From Dialister sp. UBA7295 (GTDB taxonomy: Bacteria; Bacillota; Negativicutes; Veillonellales; Dialisteraceae), in assembly GCA_002471975.1 (NCBI GenBank), contig DKQZ01000092.1:4215-42968 (forward strand): DNA of 38,754 bases. Reading direction: 5' to 3'. Position numbers and translations under genes: made by a program. Below the pieces are notes generated by a model that worked only from the letters and a program-made list of their open reading frames with translations, had not been told where the DNA came from and did no database searches. Shown here one piece after another: positions 32,550-38,754 of this stretch (within the stretch, counting starts at the first letter, position 1; each line of letters starts with the position of its first letter).

Positions 32550-33038
32550 TTAAAAAGTAATCCTCATCTGGTACCAGACCACGTTTCCGTGGGTGGAGTC
32601 CGAAATGCCTTCGTTCTGAAAACCGAATTTCGCATAGTAGTGGACCAGTTTGTCCTTGCAGGTGAGGACGATGCCTTTACGGCCTTCTTCCCTTGCCTGT
32701 TTTTTGAATGCTTCGATGAGACGACCCGCGCAGCCTTCCCTTCGGCAGGCGGGGATGGTATTCAGGCCGAAAATCATCTGCCAGGCGCCCTTTTCATCAT
32801 GAAGGGAAGCCTTTTCATACATTTCATCGGTGAGATCTTTTTCATTCGTCACCATGCCGTCGATGAAGCCTGCCAGTTTTCCATTCCTGTACAGCAGGAG
32901 GAAATGGGATGGGTACACTTCCAGTCGTTCCCGGATTTCTTCTGCCGCAGCCGCTTCCGATGAAGGAAAGCACTCCGCTTCCACCGAAGACAGCGCTTTC
33001 GCATCATCGATATTTCCCTTTCGAATGGTATATTCCAT
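32550..33038 (-). CDS. GNAT family N-acetyltransferase
   Basis: 162-aa acetyl-CoA-dependent acyltransferase. Motif A is LNTIPACRREGCAGRLIEAF, with the R-x-x-G-x-A pyrophosphate loop, and motif B is LVHYYAKFGFQNEG. I chose ATG 33038 (MEYTIRKGNIDDA), behind AAAGGGG; the frame is open to 33185 but the extra part lacks homology. The substrate is unknown. The promoter is overlapped by a 19-nt palindrome. Confidence 0.9.
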   Translation of the reverse strand: MEYTIRKGNIDDAKALSSVEAECFPSSEAAAAEEIRERLEVYPSHFLLLYRNGKLAGFIDGMVTNEKDLTDEMYEKASLHDEKGAWQMIFGLNTIPACRREGCAGRLIEAFKKQAREEGRKGIVLTCKDKLVHYYAKFGFQNEGISDSTHGNVVWYQMRITF

Positions 33039-33071
33039 AGAAAGACCCCTTTTTGAACATGATTTTACTTT

Positions 33072-33113
33072 ATAGTACCAAAAGGAGGTCCATATTGCAA
33101 CAACTTGTTGCAA
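33072..33113 (-). promoter_or_regulatory. GNAT promoter with palindromic operator
   Basis: TTGCAA (33095-33100), 17 nt, TACTAT (33072-33077) on the minus strand. The -35 is one end of the perfect palindrome TTGCAACAACTTGTTGCAA (33095-33113), and a third TTGCAA follows at about 33119-33124 (as plus TTTTGCAA). The position suits a repressor; none is assigned. Confidence 0.55.
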
Positions 33114-33201
33114 ACGTTTTGCAATAAATAAAGTTATCAGTGGCATGACTTTCAATCGGAATACTTTCATTGCATTCTGTTTCAACGGCTTTTATAAAAA
33201 T

Positions 33202-33350
33202 AGTTATCAGTGATCAGTGATCAGTTATCAGATGTTCACATAGAAACGAGAAACTTCTTCCCTGGAGGAATTCATGTCCTCTGCGGCAAAAAGTTTTATC
33301 TCGTGTATGAGATTTTCTGAGAACTGCGAACTGATAACTGATAACTTTTA
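33202..33350 (+). repeat. Family B element, copy 5
   Basis: Left arm GTTATCA GTGATCA GTGATCA GTTATCA, right arm GAACTGC GAACTGA TAACTGA TAACTT. The core contains a TTTTATCTC-GTGTAT-GAGATTTT stem and differs from copies 3 and 4. On the minus strand this stem could end the peptide-transport operon. Confidence 0.75.
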
Positions 33351-33394
33351 ACTTACTGTAATTGAGCCTGAATGGCCGTGCAGCTGTTTTCTCA

Positions 33395-34879
33395 TCAGTA
33401 ATGGGGCGCGTCGGGGTCGTGGATGATTCTTTCTTCCGGTTTCCGCACTTTATTGAAGCGGATGGATTTCACTCTTGGTTCCATGAGGAGATGGAAGCCC
33501 GCGATTTCTCCCGCATCATCGGCGAAGAAGGTGAGAGGGATTTCATACATATCCGTATCTTCCTTCACTTCGTTTACCCGGAAGGTATCGTAGTAGAGAT
33601 GGGTCATGGGCCGGTCTTTGACGGCCCGTTCGTCCAGGTACAGTTTCCCTTCTTTCACTTTTACATGGAAAGTGCCATAACCGCCGGAGACGTAGGTCCC
33701 CTCGTAATCGGAAAGGGGATGGGACAGAGGGCCGTTCGCATGACTTTCGGGAAGGCAATGAAATTCCAGATGATGGTACATGTCCTCGGGCGCATGATTC
33801 CTGCCGGAGTCCGTATACATACCATACCAGTCCTCTTCTTCCTTTCCCAGGAAGGCATCGAGGAGGAATCCCTGAATGGCAAAAATGAGAGGATTGTCGG
33901 GGCAGTGAAGATTCTGCAGATACACCGCGCCGCAGGACAGGACGGGGATATAGAACTGGAAGGCCGAGTAGCCTTCGATTTTTCCCGTATGCTGCTGAAT
34001 GACGGACCCTTTGTATTCCATGACCCGCCAGCCAAAGCCATAGCCAAGACTCCGCCCACCCAGAACGTGGGGATAATCCATGAGAATCTGGGGCCGGTGC
34101 ATATCGAGGAAGGAGGTGGGTTTCAGGAAATATTTTCCCTCCACCATGCCCCCATGGATATGAAGGGAAAGCCATTTCGCCATATCTTCGGCGCAGCTCA
34201 TGACGGACCCGCAGGGTCCTGCCTGGTCGATATTCCAGGGCGGGACTTCATGAAGGCCATGGTTCCATCGGAAGGGCCGGGAAGAATTGGAATCGGCCAG
34301 GGCCTCATCCATGAGGCAGCAGGTCCTTGTCATGCCCAGCGGTTCAAATATTTCCTCTTTTAAAATGTCTTCCCATTTCTTCCCTGTCACTTCTTCCATT
34401 ATGCCGCCGATGGCAGTATACATGACGTTGCTGTACTGGGCCAGGGTCCGGAAAGGGGCCGTAGGTTCCAGGTAGTTCAGCCGTTTCAGATAATCGATAC
34501 GGGAAATGGAATTGTCCGGCCAGGTACCGTCATGAAAGCCCACGCCCGTCCGGTGGCACATCATATCCCGGAGGGTCACGGCCGACGAGGCCTCTTCATC
34601 CCAGAGGGAAAAGAAGGGCACGTAGTTTTTCACCGGTTCATCGATATCCAGAATCCCCCGGTCCGCCAGCCGCATGACACAGTAATCCGTCATGGATTTC
34701 GTGCAGGAACCGATGCCGGAAATGGTATCCGGGAGGAAGGGATCTCCCTTCTCATTCCGAATGCCAAAGGAAAGGAAATTCACCCTGTCGTCCTCGATAA
34801 GGCCCAGAGCCATGCCGGGGACAGAGTAATAGGAAATCATTTTCCCTATGAGATTTTTCAGTTTTTCCAGATCAACCAT
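33395..34879 (-). CDS. Beta-lactamase-family serine hydrolase (class C / peptidase S12 type)
   Basis: 494-aa protein with the penicillin-binding fold: S-x-x-K is Ser58-Cys-Thr-Lys61, Y-x-N is YSN in LAQYSNVMYTAIGG (about 145-155), and the third box is HTG in QQHTGKIEGYS. An additional C-terminal beta-type domain (about 360-494, TYVSGGYGTFHVKVKEGKLYL) is typical of the family's peptidases and esterases. It has no signal peptide, so it should be cytoplasmic. The ATG overlaps the end of the upstream ABC gene by 8 nt, so it belongs to the transporter operon and may process imported peptides. Resistance is not implied. Confidence 0.88.
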   Translation of the reverse strand: MVDLEKLKNLIGKMISYYSVPGMALGLIEDDRVNFLSFGIRNEKGDPFLPDTISGIGSCTKSMTDYCVMRLADRGILDIDEPVKNYVPFFSLWDEEASSAVTLRDMMCHRTGVGFHDGTWPDNSISRIDYLKRLNYLEPTAPFRTLAQYSNVMYTAIGGIMEEVTGKKWEDILKEEIFEPLGMTRTCCLMDEALADSNSSRPFRWNHGLHEVPPWNIDQAGPCGSVMSCAEDMAKWLSLHIHGGMVEGKYFLKPTSFLDMHRPQILMDYPHVLGGRSLGYGFGWRVMEYKGSVIQQHTGKIEGYSAFQFYIPVLSCGAVYLQNLHCPDNPLIFAIQGFLLDAFLGKEEEDWYGMYTDSGRNHAPEDMYHHLEFHCLPESHANGPLSHPLSDYEGTYVSGGYGTFHVKVKEGKLYLDERAVKDRPMTHLYYDTFRVNEVKEDTDMYEIPLTFFADDAGEIAGFHLLMEPRVKSIRFNKVRKPEERIIHDPDAPHY

Positions 34880-35702
34880 CGAGGCCTCCCAGTTCCATGA
34901 GATGCTCCGGCTCTTTGAAGGGTTTCCCGATCATAGGCACCGCAGCAATCAGTTCCTTCGTGTATTCATCGGAAGGATGAGTCAGAATCCGGTCGGAATC
35001 CCCTATTTCCACCAGTCTGCCCCGCTGCATAACGGCGGTGCGGTCAGAAATGTAGCGCACCACTGCCAGGTTATGTGAAATGAAAAGATACGTCAGATTG
35101 AGTTTCCCCCGAAGGTCCATGAGCAGGTTCAATACCTGGGCCTGCACGGAGACGTCGAGGGCAGAAGTCGGTTCGTCAAGAATGAGGATGTCCGGCCGTG
35201 TCATGAGGGCCCGGGCGATGGAAATACGCTGCCGCTGGCCGCCGGAAAACTCATGAGGATACCGGTCCATCACGTTTTTGCGGAGACCCACCACTTCGAG
35301 GAGCATTTCTGCCCGCTCTTTCCGTTCTTTCTCCGTAAATTCCTTCATCACCCGGGCCGGTTCCATGAGGATATCCCCGATTTTCATGCGGGGAGAGAGG
35401 GAGGAGTAAGGGTCCTGGAAGACGATCTGCACTTTTTTCCTTAGTTCCCTCACTTCTGCTTCCTTTGCATGGGAAATATCCCTGCCATAGAGAAGGATTT
35501 CCCCGCTGGTGGGTTCGATGAGATGGATGATGAGGTTGGCCAGCGTCGATTTGCCGCAGCCCGATTCGCCTACGATGCCCAGGGATTCCCCTTTCTTCAG
35601 GGTAAAGCTTACGCCGTTCAGCGCGTGCACTTCTTTCGTCTTGCCCCAGAAGGTCCGGGTGCGGAAGGTTTTCGTCACATTTCTGATTTCCAGTATGTCC
35701 AT
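34872..35702 (-). CDS. dppF: Dipeptide/oligopeptide ABC transporter ATPase (DppF/OppF)
   Basis: 276-aa ATPase with Walker A GESGCGKST (residues 45-53), signature SGGQRQRISIARAL and Walker B ILILDEPTSALD. It lacks most of the C-terminal extension of longer OppF proteins. Starts 1 nt after the dppD stop behind GGAGGG. Together with DppD it powers the permease pair. Confidence 0.93.
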   Translation of the reverse strand: MDILEIRNVTKTFRTRTFWGKTKEVHALNGVSFTLKKGESLGIVGESGCGKSTLANLIIHLIEPTSGEILLYGRDISHAKEAEVRELRKKVQIVFQDPYSSLSPRMKIGDILMEPARVMKEFTEKERKERAEMLLEVVGLRKNVMDRYPHEFSGGQRQRISIARALMTRPDILILDEPTSALDVSVQAQVLNLLMDLRGKLNLTYLFISHNLAVVRYISDRTAVMQRGRLVEIGDSDRILTHPSDEYTKELIAAVPMIGKPFKEPEHLMELGGLDG

Positions 35703-35703
35703 G

Positions 35704-36681
35704 TTATCCCTCCTCCGGATGGCAGCAGTACACTTTATGACCGTTCCCGAAATCTTTCACGGGAAGCTTTCCTTCCCTGCAGGCTTCGATGCAGCGATGG
35801 CATCTCGGCGCGAAGCGGCAGCCTGCCATTTTCTCCCTCGGGTCCGGCACCATGCCGGGAATGGCAAAGAGTTTCTGCCGGCTCCCGTCTTCCATGACTT
35901 TCGGGAGCGCCCCGATGAGGGCCTTCGTGTAGGGATGGTACGGATGAGTCAGCACGTCGTCCGTTTTCCCTGTTTCCACGATATACCCCGAATACATGAC
36001 GGACACATGGTCGCAGATTTCCGAAATGACCCCCAGATCATGGGAAATAAAGAGGACTGCGGTCCCCCTCTCCCGACAGGCTTCTTTGATCAGGTAGAGA
36101 ATCTGGGCCTGTACCGTCACATCCAGTGCCGTCGTCGGTTCATCGGCAATTAAAAGTTTCGGTTTGCAGGATAAAGCCATGGCGATCATGACTCTCTGAC
36201 GCATGCCGCCGGACAGTTCATAGGGATAGCATTCAAAGACGTCTTCCGCATTCCGGATGTGCACGTCCCGGAGAAGCGAGACTGCCCGGGTCCTTGCTTC
36301 TTTCTTCGTCATTTTTTCATGGGTCCGGATGACGTCGGTCATCTGGGTCCCTACGGTAAAGACGGGATTGAGGCAGGTCATGGGTTCCTGGAAGATCATG
36401 GATACGTCACGACCCCGGATGGCTTCCATATTTTTTTCGGAAATGCCAAGGAGCTGTTTCCCGCAGAGATGGATGGACCCCTCCAGCTGCGCTTTATTTC
36501 CACCGGGGAGAAGCTTCATCACCGCAAAGGCCGTCATGGATTTGCCGCTTCCCGATTCGCCTACAAGACCCATGATCTTCCCCGGTTCTACAGTGAGATT
36601 TACATTGTGAAGGATGGGAACCGGACCTTTCTTCGAAGGGAGGGCGAGAGAGAGATTTTCTATTTCCAGTATATTTTCCAT
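35704..36681 (-). CDS. dppD: Dipeptide/oligopeptide ABC transporter ATPase (DppD/OppD)
   Basis: 325-aa ATPase: Walker A GESGSGKS (residues 41-48), signature LSGGMRQRVMIAMAL, Walker B LLIADEPTTALDVT, and the oligopeptide-type C-terminus with a Cys cluster (CRFAPRCHRCIEAC) that resembles the cluster-binding tail of this subfamily. I chose ATG 36681 (MENILEIENLS) after GGAG; the frame stays open to 36804 inside the preceding gene. It starts 1 nt after the dppC stop. Confidence 0.94.
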   Translation of the reverse strand: MENILEIENLSLALPSKKGPVPILHNVNLTVEPGKIMGLVGESGSGKSMTAFAVMKLLPGGNKAQLEGSIHLCGKQLLGISEKNMEAIRGRDVSMIFQEPMTCLNPVFTVGTQMTDVIRTHEKMTKKEARTRAVSLLRDVHIRNAEDVFECYPYELSGGMRQRVMIAMALSCKPKLLIADEPTTALDVTVQAQILYLIKEACRERGTAVLFISHDLGVISEICDHVSVMYSGYIVETGKTDDVLTHPYHPYTKALIGALPKVMEDGSRQKLFAIPGMVPDPREKMAGCRFAPRCHRCIEACREGKLPVKDFGNGHKVYCCHPEEG

Positions 36682-36682
36682 C

Positions 36683-37555
36683 TTACTCAGCTCCTCTCGG
36701 GTCCAGAATGTCACGAAGGCCGTCGCCCAGAAGGTTGAAACCCATGACGGTAATGAGGATGAAAATCCCCGGGAAGGCGGCATACCACCACTGATCGATG
36801 GCATAAACCCGGGCCGTGGAAATCATGGCCCCCCATTCCGGCATAGGCGGCTGGGCGCCCAGGCCGATGAAACTCATGGAAGAAGCAATGAGAATGGCAT
36901 CGCCGATGCCAAGAGTCATCTGGACCATAAGCGGCGAGAGGCAGTTCGGAATGATGTGATGAATGATGATCCAGGCCGGCGATGCGCCAAAAGTATTGGC
37001 CGCTTTCACGTAGGGCTCTGATTTGAGGGACAGCACCTGGCCCCGCATGAGGCGCACATACATGGGGATTCTGACGATGCAGACAGCCAGCATGGTATTG
37101 AAAAGGCCTACGCCCAAAGCTGCTGTCAATGCCAGAGCCAAAACCATGGAGGGGAAAGAAAGGACCATATCCGTCAGGGCCATAATGACCTGATCCACCT
37201 TCCCTCCGCAGTAGCCGGAAACGGAACCGATGATGACTCCAATGACTGCTGCCAGGATGACGATGGAAAGGCCCACGGTAATGGAAATACGGGCGCCATA
37301 GAGAATTCTTGAGAAAATATCCCGACCCATTTCATCGGTCCCGAAGAAGTGAACCATGGACGGCGCCTGAAGTCTTCCCGGCACATTCATGAGATTCGGA
37401 TCCCAGGGAGCAATGACAGGCGCCAGAACTCCCAGAATGATAATAAGGGCTACAATGATCATGCCCAGCAGGGTGAGGTGATTTTTCAGGAGCACTTCCA
37501 CGGCTCTTTTCGCGAAAGTCTCCCGTTCCGGCTGGAATTCTTCCTTTTCATTCAT
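36683..37555 (-). CDS. dppC: Dipeptide ABC transporter permease (DppC/OppC)
   Basis: 290-aa permease with a charged N-terminus, then about six membrane helices. Family marks are APWDPN, FFGTDEMGRDIFSRILYGARISI and the EAA-loop segment AANTFGASPAWIIIHHIIPN. The ATG overlaps the dppB stop in ATGA. It pairs with DppB. Confidence 0.94.
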   Translation of the reverse strand: MNEKEEFQPERETFAKRAVEVLLKNHLTLLGMIIVALIIILGVLAPVIAPWDPNLMNVPGRLQAPSMVHFFGTDEMGRDIFSRILYGARISITVGLSIVILAAVIGVIIGSVSGYCGGKVDQVIMALTDMVLSFPSMVLALALTAALGVGLFNTMLAVCIVRIPMYVRLMRGQVLSLKSEPYVKAANTFGASPAWIIIHHIIPNCLSPLMVQMTLGIGDAILIASSMSFIGLGAQPPMPEWGAMISTARVYAIDQWWYAAFPGIFILITVMGFNLLGDGLRDILDPRGAE

Positions 37556-38577
37556 CGGCCCTCACCTCCGCTCGAAATCTGGGGATTCAGGATATTGTAA
37601 ATCATATCCACCACCATATTGATGATGACGTAACCAAGGGATACCACCAGGGTAAAGCCCATGATGGCAGGAAAATCAAGATAGGCAATGGAATCCATCA
37701 CATATTTCCCCATGCCCGGCCAGCCGAAAATGGTCTCCGTAATGACGGCGCCGCCCAGGAGTTCACCAATCGTGAGGCCTGTAATGGTGACCGTCGGAAT
37801 GAGGGCATTCTTTAAAGCATAACGGTAAATGATCCGGTGCTTCGGAATACCGCTGGCCCGGGCAGTCCGGATATAATCCTGCTCCAGCACGTCCACCATG
37901 CCGCTTCGCACCTGACGGGCAATGATGGCCAGCTGCGCATAGGCCAGGCAGATCCCGGGGAGCAGCAGATGATGAATGGCCGAGAGGACCACGTCCATAT
38001 TTCCTTCAATGAGCCCATCGATGATATAGAGCCCCGTCACATGGGCCGGCGGGGAAAGGAAGGCATCGAGCCTGCCGGAAGCGGGGAAAATGGGAAATAC
38101 TTTGTAGAAAATGATGAGGCACACCACGCCGGACCAGAATAGCGGAATCGATACGCCGATCATGGAAATGACACGGGAAATATGATCCACCCAGGAATCC
38201 CGGTGAACGGCAGAAAGGACGCCCAGGAAAATGCCGAAGACCACGGCAATCACCATGGCTGCCAGCGTCAGTTCCAGAGTGGCCGGGAAATACCTGGCCA
38301 GCTCACCGGAGACAGGCATCTGGGTGCGGATGGAAATCCCCATATCCCCATGGGCCAGGCCCTCCATGTACAGGGCGTACTGCGTGAGAATCGGCTTATC
38401 CAGACCCAGGGACTGGCGCGCCGCCTCAAGCACTTCCGGCGATGCATGGGGTCCCACCAGCATGCGGGCCGGGTCGCCTGGAATGACGTGGGAAATACAG
38501 AACGTCACGATGGATACGCCGATAAAGACAAAGATCAGGTGGATCAGACGCTGGAGGATGAATTTGAATGAAAGCAT
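37552..38577 (-). CDS. dppB: Dipeptide ABC transporter permease (DppB/OppB)
   Basis: 341-aa permease; first gene of the transporter part in this window. N-terminal LQRLIHLIFVFIGVSIVTF, then HVIPGDPARML, the EAA-loop TARASGIPKHRIIYRYALKN and the C-terminal TETIFGWPGMGKYVMDSI are classical. The ATG follows AAGGAGG. No substrate-binding protein gene is seen within the 177 bp upstream. Confidence 0.95.
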   Translation of the reverse strand: MLSFKFILQRLIHLIFVFIGVSIVTFCISHVIPGDPARMLVGPHASPEVLEAARQSLGLDKPILTQYALYMEGLAHGDMGISIRTQMPVSGELARYFPATLELTLAAMVIAVVFGIFLGVLSAVHRDSWVDHISRVISMIGVSIPLFWSGVVCLIIFYKVFPIFPASGRLDAFLSPPAHVTGLYIIDGLIEGNMDVVLSAIHHLLLPGICLAYAQLAIIARQVRSGMVDVLEQDYIRTARASGIPKHRIIYRYALKNALIPTVTITGLTIGELLGGAVITETIFGWPGMGKYVMDSIAYLDFPAIMGFTLVVSLGYVIINMVVDMIYNILNPQISSGGEGR

Positions 38578-38754
38578 AGGGCCTCCTTTTTTCTGTGCAG
38601 GACAGAACGAGGTAGGAATGGATGACGAAAGAGAAGATTTCGTTTGTGGCAGTCTGGTAAATACTATGGTTTGAGTCAGATGCGGTTTTCGGGAGTCAGC
38701 CCCATCACGGCACGCCGCGATTGAGTCAATTCCGAGAATTCGGGGTGCGGGATG
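38578..38754 (-). repeat. Upstream region with an inverted family A fragment
   Basis: 38675-38754, read on the minus strand, gives CATCCCGCACCCCGAAT, GCGGCGTGCCG and CTGACTCCCGAAAACCGC, that is the right half of family A in the opposite orientation, cut by the window edge. The part next to dppB (38590-38670) shows no clear promoter. Confidence 0.65.

Noticed and set aside
33362..34363. 333-codon plus-strand frame opposite the serine hydrolase
   Set aside because: The minus strand carries all three catalytic boxes of the hydrolase; the plus frame has no recognisable motif.
33395..34879. Antibiotic-resistance beta-lactamase
   Set aside because: The protein has no signal peptide, is longer than class C enzymes and is coupled to a peptide transporter; a peptidase or esterase role fits better.
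1..38754. tRNA, rRNA or known riboswitch genes
   Set aside because: I saw no cloverleaf, rRNA segment or riboswitch core by eye; a covariance-model scan would be needed to exclude degenerate cases.

Overview
The window reads as chromosomal DNA of an anaerobic, diderm-type Firmicute. The protein sequences look most like Negativicutes, with Dialister/Veillonellaceae as my best guess; this is recognition by eye, not a search result. Supporting signs are an oxygen-independent ribonucleotide reductase (NrdD/NrdG), AGGAGG-type ribosome-binding sites, several TTG starts (atpF, atpG, wecA), and intergenic regions crowded with short tandem repeats.

Layout. 1-545: repeats, then a promoter with two NrdR-type boxes. 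564-2765: nrdD. 2779-4445: an A+T-rich type II restriction-modification cassette (BglII/BstYI-like endonuclease plus MT-A70-like adenine methylase) lying between two near-identical copies of the nrdD terminator. 4462-4573: sixteen consecutive heptamers. 4626-9887 (minus): three tandem SWIM zinc-finger paralogues of unknown function; the last is interrupted by an in-frame TGA exactly where its sisters have Trp. 10067-11172: about 4.8 tandem copies of a 229-230 bp unit whose last copy supplies the nrdG ribosome-binding site. 11181-11735: nrdG. 12301-14770 (minus): cstA behind an unrecognised 193-aa gene. 15233-16727: two paralogous short minus-strand transcription-unit-like segments, each with an AGTTGA..TCAACT operator, beside a tetR gene. 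17277-19021: nitroreductase, thioredoxin and a TIGR04076-like gene. 19528-26689 (minus): complete ATP synthase operon atpZIBEFHAGDC, preceded by wecA and wecB/mnaA (26797-29131). 29624-30364: class C26 glutamine amidotransferase. 30962-33038 (minus): MarR regulator, small secreted protein and GNAT acetyltransferase among repeats. 33395-38577 (minus): dipeptide ABC transporter genes B-C-D-F ending in a beta-lactamase-family serine hydrolase.

Themes. (1) NrdD and its activase NrdG, normally adjacent, are about 8.4 kb apart, separated by the R-M cassette, the SWIM genes and the repeat array. (2) Nearly every non-coding gap contains tandem repeats of mostly 7-nt units in several sequence 'dialects' (for example GTTATCA, TTAGCCG, ATTGTTC, AGTGATA, ACCCCGC), often as inverted arms around a structured core; two element families can be separated. 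(3) The ATP synthase c subunit lacks the helix-1 glycine motif and carries Asp29 opposite Glu62, resembling the two-carboxylate Na+-coupling motif. (4) A TetR gene lies beside duplicated operator-controlled mini-transcripts that do not match a family I know. Repeat identities, regulator-site pairings and coupling-ion specificity are inferences from sequence alone.
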